Counted from the stretch's first letter, positions 7,882-16,724 are shown. The stretch: 64,000 bases of DNA from an uncultured Clostridia bacterium (GCA_934122085.1 CAKOVS010000006.1:1-64000), one strand, 5' to 3'. Numbers and translations: made by a program. The notes: generated from the letters alone by a model not told the origin.

Positions 7882-8778
7882 ATGAATGCAAATTTAGAAT
7901 TATATAGAATATTTTGTGAAGTAGTAAAATATAAAAATATATCAAAAGCTGCCGAAAATGTATACATATCACAGTCAGCTGTTACACAATCAATACAAAA
8001 ATTAGAGAAAATATTAGGTGGAAAATTATTTTTTAGAAATAAAAACGGAGTAGAACTTACAGAAGAAGGAAAAAATTTATATGAATATATAGGAGATAGT
8101 ATTGAGAAAATGAATAATGCAGAGAATTTATTTTCTCAATATATAAATCTAGAAAAAGGAATAATAAGAATATGTGGTGGAAAATTTTTAGTAAATAAAT
8201 ATGTTATGCCATCGTTAGTTGGATTTATTAAAGATTATCCTAATATAGATATAAGAATATCAAGAGCAACAACACAAGAAAGCTTAAAAAAATTATCAAA
8301 TGGAGAAATAGATATTGCAATGTTAAATTTATCAGATATTCCAACAGAGTATACAAATATAGATTTTATTTCATTAAAAAGTACACCAAGATATTGTTTT
8401 ATAGCAACTAATGATTATATAAAGGAAAATAAAATATCTAAAGAGAGTAATTTTGAAAATTGTAAAATAATAATACCTAAATCTACAGCATTAAAGCAAC
8501 ATTTAAAAGAATATTGTTCTCAAAATAATATTGATATTGCTCCAAATTATGAAATTGGTGATACAGAATTAATTGATAGACTAGTATTAAATAATTGTGG
8601 TGTTTTGCTTTCAAATATAGAATATGAAGAAGAATTATTAAAAAGAGATGATATTCAAATAATAAAAGAATTTCAAATTGGAGAAGATAATAAATCTATA
8701 GCAACATTAAAGAAAAATATGTGTAATAAAGCAACATTAGAATTAGTAAGAAGAATAAAAGAAAATCTCATAAAATAA
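7882..8778 (+). CDS. LysR-family transcriptional regulator
   Basis: At 298 aa this is full length for the family. The N-terminal winged helix-turn-helix spans about residues 3-62 (FCEVVKYKNISKAAENVYIS, then QSAVTQSIQKLEKILGGKLF). The periplasmic-binding-protein-like effector domain fills about 90-295. Such proteins act as cytoplasmic tetramers that activate or repress a neighbouring gene in response to a small molecule. The obvious neighbour is the convergent cysteine desulfurase gene, but a shared promoter region does not exist (the genes face each other), so the target and effector are unknown. Confidence 0.9.
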   Translation: MNANLELYRIFCEVVKYKNISKAAENVYISQSAVTQSIQKLEKILGGKLFFRNKNGVELTEEGKNLYEYIGDSIEKMNNAENLFSQYINLEKGIIRICGGKFLVNKYVMPSLVGFIKDYPNIDIRISRATTQESLKKLSNGEIDIAMLNLSDIPTEYTNIDFISLKSTPRYCFIATNDYIKENKISKESNFENCKIIIPKSTALKQHLKEYCSQNNIDIAPNYEIGDTELIDRLVLNNCGVLLSNIEYEEELLKRDDIQIIKEFQIGEDNKSIATLKKNMCNKATLELVRRIKENLIK

Positions 8779-8812
8779 AAACAGAATGATGATGAAATTT
8801 CGTTATAAAAAC

Positions 8813-8841
8813 AAAAAACCTCAATATAAATGAGGTTTTTT
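8813..8841. terminator. Bidirectional terminator between LysR and nifS
   Basis: Arms AAAAAACCTCA (8813-8823) and TGAGGTTTTTT (8831-8841) with T-tracts in both directions. Confidence 0.85.
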
Positions 8842-8862
8842 GTTTGTTTCAAAGGCAAATTA

Positions 8863-9994
8863 TTATTTCAAAAGCAATTTCAAAGAATTAATAAAATAAT
8901 CAATTTCTTCAAAAGTATTAAAATCACTAAAAGTAGATCTAATTGCAGAATTAATATATAATTTAGGAGTATTAATGGCAGACAAAACATGAGAAGGAGT
9001 AGTATTACCAGAAGAACAAGCAGAACCACTAGAAACACAAATTCCCATATTATCAAGTTCAAAAATTAATTTAGAAGCATCTGTACCAACAAAAGAAACA
9101 TTAGCATTTCCGAGGTAATCTATTTTGAACAGAACCATTAATTCTAAATCTATCTTTAAAATATCTATTAAGTAAATTGAAATAATAATTTCTAAGTCTT
9201 GAAAGATAAGTAATGTGTGAACTTAAATTTATTCTAGCAATTTCACAAGCTTTGCCAAGACCAACAATTTCAGAAACATTTTCAGTACCAGCTCTTTTAT
9301 TTTTTTCCTGATGACCACCATTCATAAAATTCTCAAATTCAATTCCATTTTTTACATAAAGAGCGCCAATTCCTTTAGGTGCATGAATTTTATGACCTGA
9401 AAGAGAAAGCATATCAATATTCATTTTTTGAACATCAATAAAACAATTTCCAATAGCTTGAACTGCATCTGTATGAAAAATAATATTGTGATTATGAGCA
9501 ATTTTTGCAATATCTTCAATTGGCTGAATTGTACCAATTTCATTATTAGCAAACATGATACTAATCAAAATAGTTGTAGGTCTAATTGCATTTTCAAGTT
9601 CTTGTAAGTTAATAAAACCATCAGAATCAACATTTATATAAGAAATATCAAAGCCCTGTTTTTCTAAAAATTTACAAGACTCTAATATTGCAGGATGTTC
9701 TATTTTTGATGTAATAATATGATTACCTTTTTTATTATTTACAAATGCAATACCTTTAAGTGCAGTATTATCACTTTCAGAGCCACAACTAGTAAAATAA
9801 ATTTCATTTGGATTACAATTTATTAAACTTGCAACTTGAGCTCTAGCATTGTCAATTGCATGTTTTGATGTTCTACCAATAGAATATAGAGAAGAAGCAT
9901 TTCCATAATTTGATGTTAAATATGGTATCATTTCATTTAAAACTTCAGATCTAATTTTTGTTGTTGCAGCATTATCAAAATAAACAATATTCAT
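8863..9994 (-). pseudogene. nifS: Cysteine desulfurase (NifS/IscS class), frameshifted
   Basis: The protein is split into two reading frames. The first (9994-9101) carries the PLP-binding part, with H100 in KIEHPAI and the Schiff-base lysine K202 in LSGHKIHAPKG. The second (down to 8863) carries the persulfide cysteine loop SSGSACSSG and the normal C-terminus. The break is at about 9110-9114. The coding strand reads TTACCTCGGAAATGC, and removing one C restores the family sequence RLPGNANVSF across the join. As written, translation stops before the active-site cysteine, so the product would be dead. The rest of the gene is intact, so a recent mutation or a one-base sequence error is equally possible. 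No iscU or thiI follows. The intact protein would supply sulfur for Fe-S clusters or thio-tRNA. Confidence 0.85.
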
Positions 9995-10023
9995 ATTAAA
10001 AATCCTTTCTTAAAGGTTTATAT

Positions 10024-10052
10024 ATTATATGAATAAAATACTAAAAAGTTAA
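10024..10052 (-). promoter_or_regulatory. Promoter for nifS
   Basis: On the minus strand TTAACT (10052-10047), a 17-nt spacer and TATAAT (10029-10024), 30 bases from the ATG at 9994. Confidence 0.6.
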
Positions 10053-10140
10053 AACGAACACAAGTTCTGAGACATAGTCAACTCTAAGACGAACAGATTT
10101 TCTTCAAAAGCAAAAATTTCAAAAATTTTCCTAAAAATAC

Positions 10141-10169
10141 TTGAAAAAAAATAGTATTTGTATTATTAT
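10141..10169 (+). promoter_or_regulatory. Promoter of the mraZ operon
   Basis: TTGAAA (10141-10146), a 17-nt spacer and TATTAT (10164-10169). The predicted start point falls at the upstream edge of the MraZ boxes. Confidence 0.65.
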
Positions 10170-10177
10170 TTATGCAT

Positions 10178-10203
10178 AGTGGTTAAAAGTGGTACAAAGT
10201 GGT
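10178..10203 (+). promoter_or_regulatory. MraZ operator: three 10-bp-spaced boxes
   Basis: AGTGGT occurs three times in exact 10-bp register (10178-10183, 10188-10193, 10198-10203) between promoter and mraZ start, once per helical turn. MraZ is known to bind such G-rich direct repeats before its own gene, so this is almost certainly the autoregulatory site. Confidence 0.8.
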
Positions 10204-10229
10204 AGAAAAATGGAGAGGAGGAAATCCAA

Positions 10230-10655
10230 ATGTTAATTGGTGAATACGAGCATTCTCTAGATGTAAAAGGCAGATTAATAATGCCAGCAAAATTAAGACA
10301 AGACATCGGAGAAACATTCATAATAACAAAAGGTTTAGATGGATGTTTATTTGTATTTTCACAAAACGAATGGAATAACTTCGAAGAAAAACTAAAATCA
10401 TTACCACTATCAGATAAAAATGCCAGAAACTTTGTAAGATTTTTCTTATCAGGAGCAACAGAATGTGAAATTGACAAACAAGGAAGATTTTTAATACCTG
10501 CAAATTTAAGAATTTCAGCAAAATTAGAAAAAGATGCAATGATTATAGGAGTAGGAACAAGATTAGAAATATGGGACAAAGCAACATGGCAAAAATGTGA
10601 TGAAAACATATCTGCAGATGAGATTGCAGAAAATATGACAATGTTAGGAATTTAA
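10230..10655 (+). CDS. mraZ: Transcriptional regulator MraZ
   Basis: At 141 aa with two SpoVT-AbrB-type beta domains (about 5-50 and 77-122), this is a normal MraZ. It starts with the family hallmark MLIGEYEHSLDVKGRLIMPA, and the second domain repeats DKQGRFLIPANLR. MraZ forms ring-shaped oligomers that bind repeated boxes upstream of the division/cell-wall cluster; three such boxes lie at 10178-10203. It is the first gene of the operon, 17 bases before rsmH. RBS GGAGAGGAGG is excellent. Confidence 0.97.
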   Translation: MLIGEYEHSLDVKGRLIMPAKLRQDIGETFIITKGLDGCLFVFSQNEWNNFEEKLKSLPLSDKNARNFVRFFLSGATECEIDKQGRFLIPANLRISAKLEKDAMIIGVGTRLEIWDKATWQKCDENISADEIAENMTMLGI

Positions 10656-10672
10656 TTGTGAGGTGCTGAAAA

Positions 10673-11608
10673 TTGGAATTTAAACATAAACCTGTACTAT
10701 TAGAAGAAACAATTGAAGGGCTAAAGATAAAAGAAGATGGAATTTATGTAGATGGGACATTAGGTGGAGCAGGACATAGTAAAGAAATTCTAAAAAGATT
10801 ATCATCAAAAGGAATGTTAATAGGAATAGACAGAGATGAAGAAGCACTAAAAGCAGCAAAAGAAAATTTAAAACAATACTCAAATGTAAAATATGTACAT
10901 GGAAATCATGATGAAATTGAAGAAATTTTAAAAAAATTAAATATAGAAAAAGTAGATGGAATATTACTTGATTTAGGAGTATCATCATATCAATTAGATG
11001 AAAGAAATAGAGGATTTAGCTATTTAGGAAATAATGAATTAGATATGAGGATGGATAAAACTCAAAGTTTAACAGCGAAAAAAGTCGTAAATACATATTC
11101 TGAGGAAGAATTAGCAAATATAATATACGAATATGGCGAAGAAAGGTTTTCAAGACAAATTGCAAAAAATATATGTATTGCAAGAAAAGAAAAAGAAATT
11201 GAAACAACAGAAGAATTAGTTAAGATAATAGAAAAATCAATGCCTGCATTTGCCAAAAAAGAAGGACATCCAGCCAAAAGAACATTTCAAGCAATAAGAA
11301 TAGAAGTAAATAATGAAATAAAACCATTATATAATACATCAAGAAAATGTATAGAATTATTAAAAAATGAAGGAAGATTATGTATAATAACATTCCATTC
11401 ATTAGAAGATAGGGCAGTAAAAAATGCTTATGTTGATGCACAAGGAAAGTGCACATGTCCTAAAGATTTACCATATTGTGTATGTGGTGCAAAATCAGAA
11501 GGAAAAATAATAAATAAAAAACCAATAATAGCAACAGAAGAAGAACAAGAAGAAAACTCAAGATCAAAAAGCGCAAAATTAAGAATTTTTGAAAAAATAA
11601 TTAAATAA
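10673..11608 (+). CDS. rsmH: 16S rRNA (cytosine(1402)-N4)-methyltransferase RsmH
   Basis: A 311-aa SAM-dependent methyltransferase (formerly MraW). The SAM-binding loop VDGTLGGAGHS is at about 27-36, and the catalytic region includes LDLGVSSYQLDERNRGFSY (about 101-119). The C-terminus carries the usual HSLEDRAVKNAY segment and a four-cysteine patch (CTCPKDLPYCVC). It methylates N4 of C1402 in 16S rRNA. The start is TTG at 10673, preceded by GAGGTG; there is no ATG that preserves the N-terminus FKHKPVLLEE. It sits between mraZ and ftsL in standard order. Confidence 0.97.
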   Translation: MEFKHKPVLLEETIEGLKIKEDGIYVDGTLGGAGHSKEILKRLSSKGMLIGIDRDEEALKAAKENLKQYSNVKYVHGNHDEIEEILKKLNIEKVDGILLDLGVSSYQLDERNRGFSYLGNNELDMRMDKTQSLTAKKVVNTYSEEELANIIYEYGEERFSRQIAKNICIARKEKEIETTEELVKIIEKSMPAFAKKEGHPAKRTFQAIRIEVNNEIKPLYNTSRKCIELLKNEGRLCIITFHSLEDRAVKNAYVDAQGKCTCPKDLPYCVCGAKSEGKIINKKPIIATEEEQEENSRSKSAKLRIFEKIIK

Positions 11609-11651
11609 AGCGTAAGAAAAGAACAAAGTACAAAGGAAGGAGGTAAGTAAC

Positions 11652-12188
11652 ATGTCAAGAAGTTCATATCAATATGAAACAAGTCCTAGAAAATATGAGC
11701 CAGATTATGATATACCAAGAAAAAGAACACAACAAACAAGAAGAAAAAGCAGTACCAAAAAAACAACAGCAAAAAAACAAACAATAAAAACAAATTATCA
11801 AATAAAAAAAGAAAAGAAAAAAATAGAAATGTTGAATCATGTTAAACAAATTTTGATTGTAGTTGGTATATTTATCATGTTACTTATAGTAAGTTTTAGA
11901 GAAATTTCTATAATGGAAATGTTCAATAATAAGAAAAAAATGGAAAATGAACTTGCATTAATTCAAAAAGAGAATGGTCAAGTTGAAAAAGATATAAAGG
12001 CGCAAGAAAGTAAACTTGATTGGAACATGATAAAACAAAAAGCAACAGAAGAATTAGGTATGCAAGAAGCAAATAAGATTGCTATAGAACTTGATAAATC
12101 AGATAATGTTGAAAAAGAAGTAACTTTAATTAAAGCTGATAATACAAGTTTTCTTGAAAAATTAATAGAAAAGTTTATAATAAAATAA
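11652..12188 (+). CDS. ftsL: FtsL-like cell division protein
   Basis: A 178-aa bitopic membrane protein with FtsL/DivIC architecture. It has a very basic cytoplasmic tail (residues 1-62, many Lys/Arg/Thr), one membrane span at about 65-83 (KQILIVVGIFIMLLIVSF) and an extracellular coiled coil (about 93-120). A short C-terminal part follows. Sequence similarity in this family is weak; the call rests on topology and on position directly behind rsmH, where ftsL lies in most Gram-positives. RBS GGAAGGAGG is strong. The usual next gene, ftsI/spoVD, is missing: the operon ends here at a terminator. Confidence 0.8.
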   Translation: MSRSSYQYETSPRKYEPDYDIPRKRTQQTRRKSSTKKTTAKKQTIKTNYQIKKEKKKIEMLNHVKQILIVVGIFIMLLIVSFREISIMEMFNNKKKMENELALIQKENGQVEKDIKAQESKLDWNMIKQKATEELGMQEANKIAIELDKSDNVEKEVTLIKADNTSFLEKLIEKFIIK

Positions 12189-12248
12189 AACAGATTAATT
12201 TTATAATATCAATAAATTCTTATTGATATTATAAAGCTAATCTGTTTT
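12187..12248 (+). terminator. Terminator ending mraZ-rsmH-ftsL
   Basis: A long interrupted stem: AAACAGATTA pairs with TAATCTGTTT at the base, and ATAATATCAATA with TATTGATATTAT at the top, followed by a T-tract. Repeat A copy 2 begins directly at that T-tract. Confidence 0.85.
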
Positions 12249-12249
12249 T

Positions 12250-12362
12250 TATATAGTAGGAAAGTTCTCCTTGCAGGAGGACTTTCTGTACTAGATAAAT
12301 ATGGCGAGTCTTAGATTTTCTTAAAATTTTCATTTGATAGAAAATCTTAGACTCGCTTTTTT
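12250..12362 (+). repeat. Dispersed hairpin repeat, family A copy 2
   Basis: Starts TATATAGTAGGAAAGTT at the U-tract of the preceding terminator. It contains a hairpin AGTTCTCC/GGAGGACT and a second one with perfect 17-base arms built on GCGAGTCTTAGATTTTC, followed by T7, so the element could itself stop transcription. Nearly identical to copy 3 at 34385. Confidence 0.9.
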
Positions 12363-12412
12363 ATTGTAGTATGTGATTTTTTTATAGCCCAAAAATAGTT
12401 TGATAGAAAATT

Positions 12413-12832
12413 TTAAATAGCTATTTTTGAGGCAAATAAAAAAATTGCACCAACACCAGCCAAAGGCAAAAGTATATATAAGAAGATATATGAAAATATA
12501 ATCATTGCTTTTATAGGTAAATTAAAAATATAACAAATTGTTCTTATAAATACTTTATGTACAGAATGTAATCCTTCTGCATATCCATTGCTTTTTGCTT
12601 GTACTAATATTTCACTTGGAATTTGATATAATTCAGAAATTTTATATATTGTGTTTAAATCAGGGTATTCAAAACTATATTCCCATTTTTTTACATCTTT
12701 TGCAGTGACATTAGGTAATGCTAATTGTTCTGCTAAATGTTTATAATTCCAACCTCTTTTTAATCTCTCATTTTGTAAAATTACTTCTAATGTAATAGGT
12801 TTTTCTTTTGGCTCTTTTAATTTCAATTTCAT
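12413..12832 (-). CDS. XRE-family HTH protein with C-terminal membrane segments
   Basis: A 139-aa protein starting at the ATG at 12832 (AAAGGA 7 bases upstream; a TTG at 12838 is less likely). Residues about 15-72 form a Cro/C1-type helix-turn-helix (ERLKRGWNYKHLAEQLAL ... DLNTIYKISELYQIPSEIL). Two hydrophobic stretches in the last 45 residues (around FIRTICYIFNLPI and AMIIFSYIFLYILLPLAGV) suggest membrane anchoring. Membrane-tethered XRE regulators of this shape are common in Clostridia, but their signals are unknown. It is divergent from the HAD gene at 12965. Confidence 0.8.
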   Translation of the reverse strand: MKLKLKEPKEKPITLEVILQNERLKRGWNYKHLAEQLALPNVTAKDVKKWEYSFEYPDLNTIYKISELYQIPSEILVQAKSNGYAEGLHSVHKVFIRTICYIFNLPIKAMIIFSYIFLYILLPLAGVGAIFLFASKIAI

Positions 12833-12964
12833 AAGCAAATCCTTTCAAAAGTATTATATAAATAATATATAAAATTGGCAAGATAAAAAATGAATCTTTC
12901 AAGAAAAAATATATTGAGATTTTATTGATTATTTGATAATATAGTATTGTAAAGGAGACTAAAA

Positions 12965-13465
12965 ATGAGTAAATTTGTAAATGAAATCAAAGAAATTTGT
13001 AGAAAAAATAAAAAAGTAGATATGTATATAGATATGGATGGCACAATAGCAGAATATCACTTGTATAATCCAGAAGAAATTTCAAGAAAAATGGAAGAAG
13101 AATATTTGAAAAATGAGCCATTAAAAAATGTAATTGATGTATTAGAAGAAATTTCAAAAATTAATAATATAGAGATGTATATATTATCATTATCAAAGAC
13201 AAAAAAGATAACAGAAAAGAAGAAAATATGGTTAAAAAAATATGTACCATTTATTAAAGAGGAAAACTGGATAATATTAACAAAAGAAATTGGTGAGTAC
13301 TCAAATGAAAATAGAAATGAAATAAAAGGAAAAAGTATAGAAATGAGACAAAAAAATTGTGATATTTCAATAATGTTAGATGATGAACAAGCTGTTTTAA
13401 GAGTTGCCAAAAAAATGCTAGATAATAAAGTTGAAGTATTTCATGTTTCATCAGCATTAGTTTAA
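12965..13465 (+). CDS. HAD-superfamily phosphatase, 5'-deoxyribonucleotidase-like
   Basis: At 166 aa this is a compact HAD hydrolase. Motif I is D23-M-D25-G-T27 in MYIDMDGTIAEY, motif II LSLSK (about 74-78), the lysine of motif III lies in the 107-123 region, and motif IV is the acidic pair in IMLDDEQ (D139-D140). The arrangement resembles the NT5C-type family (5'(3')-deoxyribonucleotidases), which acts on deoxynucleoside monophosphates; exact substrate is uncertain. It has AAAGGAG before the ATG and a shared terminator with the converging gene downstream. Confidence 0.85.
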   Translation: MSKFVNEIKEICRKNKKVDMYIDMDGTIAEYHLYNPEEISRKMEEEYLKNEPLKNVIDVLEEISKINNIEMYILSLSKTKKITEKKKIWLKKYVPFIKEENWIILTKEIGEYSNENRNEIKGKSIEMRQKNCDISIMLDDEQAVLRVAKKMLDNKVEVFHVSSALV

Positions 13466-13467
13466 TA

Positions 13468-13516
13468 AAAAAAGGTGAGTACAATAATAAATCTATTATT
13501 ATACCCACCTTTTTTG
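13468..13516. terminator. Bidirectional terminator
   Basis: AAAAAGGTG ... CACCTTTTT arms with an inner AATAATA/TATTATT stem and A/T-tracts on both sides, between converging genes. Confidence 0.8.
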
Positions 13517-13519
13517 TTC

Positions 13520-14158
13520 TTAAGAAACTTCTGCTACAAATTGTTTCGCAATTTTTTCGATAGAAGCCCACAAACGATTGTAGTCAAAGATATCACCAGT
13601 ATATTCTTTGTGCTGAGACAAATATCCATCAAGTTCAGCTTTCCAGGTTTTTTCACGTCTGTCATCAAAAACATGTATACCAGTGGAAGGCAAAATTTCA
13701 GGGATTTGAGATATAGTTTCAAAAGATACATGGCCATCTTTTAACATCAAATCATTGATTTCGGTATAAGACCCATACATACCATCATGAGAAAAGAATG
13801 TTTTCACATCCCATTCCTTATGGTTGCGAGGATTAATTACTTTCATAGTCGAAGTATCCCAGATGAATTCAGGAATCAAAAAGTCTTCAATAAAATAATA
13901 ATCCAAATAGAGATGGCAGTACATACCGAATTTGACAGAGTCAGAAGGTACAAATAAGTCTTTTTTTACAGATTCCATAGTTGGGACAAAAAATCCATCA
14001 ACAGAAGCCTTTTTTCTATAGTGAGAAGCTTTTTTGTCATTGGCGAGATCAGGAATAAGGTTACCAGCCATAAAGTTAACCTTATCCAACTTCATTTGTT
14101 CTGAAAAATTCCGATATACTTCTTCAGCGAATGCAAGATGATACAAAATACCGGGCAT
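13520..14158 (-). CDS. Zinc-dependent phospholipase C-like / HD-type hydrolase, 212 aa
   Basis: The sequence shows MPGILYHLAFAEEV, MAGNLIPDL, ASHYR and a GMYCHLYLDYYFIEDFL helix, the His/Asp pattern of the small family annotated as zinc-dependent phospholipase C-like proteins, so a metal-dependent hydrolase is likely. The substrate is unknown. There is no signal peptide, so action is probably cytoplasmic. Codon choice is unlike its neighbours: Arg CGG/CGT, Leu TTG/CTT/CTC, Ala GCT/GCC and Gly GGT replace the local AGA/TTA/GCA/GGA. It is a stand-alone unit with its own consensus promoter and terminator, and shares this dialect with the genes at 33457, 38288, 47579 and 52652. Confidence 0.7.
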   Translation of the reverse strand: MPGILYHLAFAEEVYRNFSEQMKLDKVNFMAGNLIPDLANDKKASHYRKKASVDGFFVPTMESVKKDLFVPSDSVKFGMYCHLYLDYYFIEDFLIPEFIWDTSTMKVINPRNHKEWDVKTFFSHDGMYGSYTEINDLMLKDGHVSFETISQIPEILPSTGIHVFDDRREKTWKAELDGYLSQHKEYTGDIFDYNRLWASIEKIAKQFVAEVS

Positions 14159-14243
14159 AAATTTTTCCTCCTAATTAAATAAATTTGGATGTGGTTAATA
14201 GTTTTAGTATAAACTATTAGATATGCAAACGCATAACACCCCA

Positions 14244-14272
14244 ATTATAACAGGGATATAAAAATAAGTCAA
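14244..14272 (-). promoter_or_regulatory. Promoter for the 13520-14158 gene
   Basis: Minus strand TTGACT (14272-14267), 17-nt spacer, TATAAT (14249-14244). Between it and the ATG lies a perfect inverted repeat TAATAGTTT...AAACTATTA (about 14195-14218), a possible operator. Nothing else recognisable lies in 14159-14416. Confidence 0.7.
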
Positions 14273-14416
14273 GAAACATACTTGATAATTATGTAAAACT
14301 ACAACATTATTATTAAGGTTTGTTTATGTATTCAGAATATTGAATAATATTTTGAATATATAGTGATACTTTAATAAGAAGCTAATTTAATTTGACCCTT
14401 TGGTCGTAAAATTAAC

Positions 14417-14445
14417 TTGACAATAAATGTAAAAGAGAATATACT
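14417..14445 (+). promoter_or_regulatory. Promoter of the por operon
   Basis: Perfect TTGACA (14417-14422), 17-nt spacer, TATACT (14440-14445). A GACC-CTTT-GGTC inverted repeat at about 14389-14412 lies directly upstream and could bind a regulator. Confidence 0.8.
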
Positions 14446-14493
14446 TTATGAAGTAAATTCTATATATAATATAGAAATTAAAGGAGGAAAAAC

Positions 14494-15075
14494 ATGAACA
14501 ATTTAATAGAAATTAGATGGCATGGTAGAGGCGGACAAGGAGCAAAAACAGCATCATTATTACTTGCTGATGCAGCATTTAATACAGGAAAATACATTCA
14601 AGGATTTCCAGAATATGGACCAGAAAGAATGGGAGCACCAATAACAGCCTATAATAGAATAAGTGATAAACCAATAACAATACATAGTAATATATATGAG
14701 CCAAATTATGTAGTAGTTGTAGATGATACATTATTAGAAAGTGTACCAGTAACTGCAGGTCTAAAAAAAGAAGGAGCAATAGTAATAAATACTACAAAAT
14801 CACCAGAATATTTAAAAGAAAAATTAAATGGATATGATGGAAATATTTATACAATAGATGCAAGAAAAGTATCTGAAGAAACATTAGGAAAATATTTTCC
14901 AAATACACCAATGCTTGCAGCAATTGTAAAAGTAACAGGAATAATGAGTGATGAAGCATTCTTAGAAGATATGAAAGGCTCATTTAAACATAAATTTGCT
15001 AAAAAGCCAGAAGTTATAGAAGGAAATATGAAAGCATTAGAATTAGCATTAAAAGAAGTAACAAAGATCCAATAA
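14494..15075 (+). CDS. porC: Pyruvate/2-oxoacid:ferredoxin oxidoreductase, gamma subunit
   Basis: A 193-aa gamma subunit with the signature RWHGRGGQGAKTAS near the N-terminus and GFPEYGPERMGAP at about 37-49. With the delta, alpha and beta subunits downstream it forms the four-subunit enzyme that converts pyruvate (or a related 2-oxoacid) and CoA to acyl-CoA and CO2, reducing ferredoxin. It is the first gene after a consensus promoter; RBS AAAGGAGG. In many clostridia this enzyme is a single fused polypeptide, so the split archaeal-type form is a useful lineage marker. Confidence 0.93.
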   Translation: MNNLIEIRWHGRGGQGAKTASLLLADAAFNTGKYIQGFPEYGPERMGAPITAYNRISDKPITIHSNIYEPNYVVVVDDTLLESVPVTAGLKKEGAIVINTTKSPEYLKEKLNGYDGNIYTIDARKVSEETLGKYFPNTPMLAAIVKVTGIMSDEAFLEDMKGSFKHKFAKKPEVIEGNMKALELALKEVTKIQ

Positions 15076-15134
15076 GAAGGTAGAAAATAACTTAAGTTTT
15101 TCCTAATAGAGTAATAGGAAAGGAAGGAGAAAAA

Positions 15135-15425
15135 ATGACAGAAATAAACAAAGAAACACCAATGAAAGACTTAACAATCGGTGGAAACATATATTGTGCA
15201 GGAAATGCAAGAGAATTTAAAACAGGTGACTGGAGAAGCATGAAACCTGTATGGGATGAAGAAAAATGTAAACAATGTGGACTATGTTTTGCAGTATGTC
15301 CAGATAATTCAATACCAGTAGGAAAAGATTGTAAAAGAACAGAAACAGATTTTGACTATTGTAAAGGATGTGGAGTATGTGCACAAGTATGTCCATTTAA
15401 AGCAATAGAAATGAAAGTTGAATAA
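15135..15425 (+). CDS. porD: 2-oxoacid:ferredoxin oxidoreductase, delta (2x[4Fe-4S]) subunit
   Basis: A 96-aa ferredoxin-like subunit. Two complete CxxCxxCxxxCP motifs are visible: cysteines 45, 48, 51, 55 (CKQCGLCFAVCP) and 76, 79, 82, 86 (CKGCGVCAQVCP). It passes electrons from the TPP site on the beta subunit to soluble ferredoxin. The gene lies between gamma and alpha with a strong RBS (GGAAGGAG). Confidence 0.95.
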   Translation: MTEINKETPMKDLTIGGNIYCAGNAREFKTGDWRSMKPVWDEEKCKQCGLCFAVCPDNSIPVGKDCKRTETDFDYCKGCGVCAQVCPFKAIEMKVE

Positions 15426-15532
15426 ATCAATTAAAGTTCAAAAATATAAAATTTGGCAAGAACAAATATGAATTTTAATATGAAAATGATTTTTTATGAA
15501 TAATGAGAAAAATTTAGAAAGGAAATAAAAAA

Positions 15533-16723
15533 ATGAGTATAAGAGAAAGATTAAGTGGAAATGAAGCAACAGCAATAGCAATGAAACAAATAAATCCAGA
15601 TGTAGTTGCAGCATTCCCAATTACACCATCAACAGAAATACCACAATATTTTTCAACATTTGTATCAAATGGAGAAGTAGACACAGAATTTGTTGCAGTT
15701 GAAAGTGAACATAGTGCAATGTCTGCAACAATTGGTGCAGAAGCTGCTGGAGCAAGAGCAATGACAGCTACATCTGCAAACGGATTATCATTAATGTGGG
15801 AAATGATATATATAGCATCAAGTTTAAGATTACCAATAGTAATGGCATTAGTAAATAGAGCAGTTTCAGGACCATTAAATATCCATAATGATCATTCAGA
15901 TGCAATGGGAGTAAGAGATGCTGGATGGATAATGTTATTTTCAGAAAATAACCAAGAAGCTTATGATAATATGTTAATGGCACATAGAATTGCAGAACAT
16001 AAAGATGTTCAATTACCAGTAATGATATGTCAAGATGGATTTATTACATCACATTCAATTGAAAATATTGAATTAGAAAATGATGAAGAAGTAAAGAAAT
16101 TTGTTGGACAATACAAACCTGAACATTATTTATTAAATGATAAAGAACCAATAGCAATTGGACCATTAGATTTACAAGCATATTTATTTGAACATAAGGC
16201 TCAACAAGCAGAAGCAATGAAAAATGCTAAAAAAGTAATAAAAGAAGTTGCAGAAGAATTTGAAAAATGGACAGGAAGAAAATATGAATTCTTTGAAAAA
16301 TACAAATTAGATGATGCAGAAATAGCAATAGTATGTATGAACTCAACAGCAGGAACAACAAAAGCAGTTGTTGATGAATTAAGAGAAAAAGGTGTAAAAG
16401 CAGGATTATTAAAATTAAGAATGTTTAGACCATTCCCAGCAGAAGAAATTGCAGAAGCATTACAAGGATTAAAAGCAGTAGCAATACTTGATAAAGCAGA
16501 TTCATTAAATGCAGCAGGTGGAGCATTATTTGAAGATGTAACATCAGCAATGTATGTTAATAAGAAACAAGTACCAATGGTAAATTATATTTATGGAATT
16601 GGTGGAAGAGATACAACAACAATGCAGATAGAATCTGTATATAATGATTTACAAGAAATAGTAAAAACAGGAGAAGCAGGAAATCCATATAGATATTTAG
16701 GACTAAGAAAGGGGGAAGAATAA
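15533..16723 (+). CDS. porA: 2-oxoacid:ferredoxin oxidoreductase, alpha subunit
   Basis: A 396-aa alpha subunit. The N-terminal pyrimidine-binding domain holds GNEATAIAMKQI and AAFPITPSTEIPQYF (about 9-45), ESEHSAMSATIGAEAAGARA (about 64-83) and TATSANGLSLMWEM. A transketolase C-terminal-like domain follows (about 265-375). It pairs with the beta subunit to form the TPP active site. It is separated from porB by a single base (stop at 16721-16723, ATG at 16725), so translation is coupled. Confidence 0.95.
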   Translation: MSIRERLSGNEATAIAMKQINPDVVAAFPITPSTEIPQYFSTFVSNGEVDTEFVAVESEHSAMSATIGAEAAGARAMTATSANGLSLMWEMIYIASSLRLPIVMALVNRAVSGPLNIHNDHSDAMGVRDAGWIMLFSENNQEAYDNMLMAHRIAEHKDVQLPVMICQDGFITSHSIENIELENDEEVKKFVGQYKPEHYLLNDKEPIAIGPLDLQAYLFEHKAQQAEAMKNAKKVIKEVAEEFEKWTGRKYEFFEKYKLDDAEIAIVCMNSTAGTTKAVVDELREKGVKAGLLKLRMFRPFPAEEIAEALQGLKAVAILDKADSLNAAGGALFEDVTSAMYVNKKQVPMVNYIYGIGGRDTTTMQIESVYNDLQEIVKTGEAGNPYRYLGLRKGEE

Positions 16724-16724
16724 A

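Noticed and set aside
13475..13744. Plus-strand 89-codon frame across the terminator and the phospholipase-like gene
   Set aside because: It starts inside a terminator stem and lies antisense to a well-supported gene.
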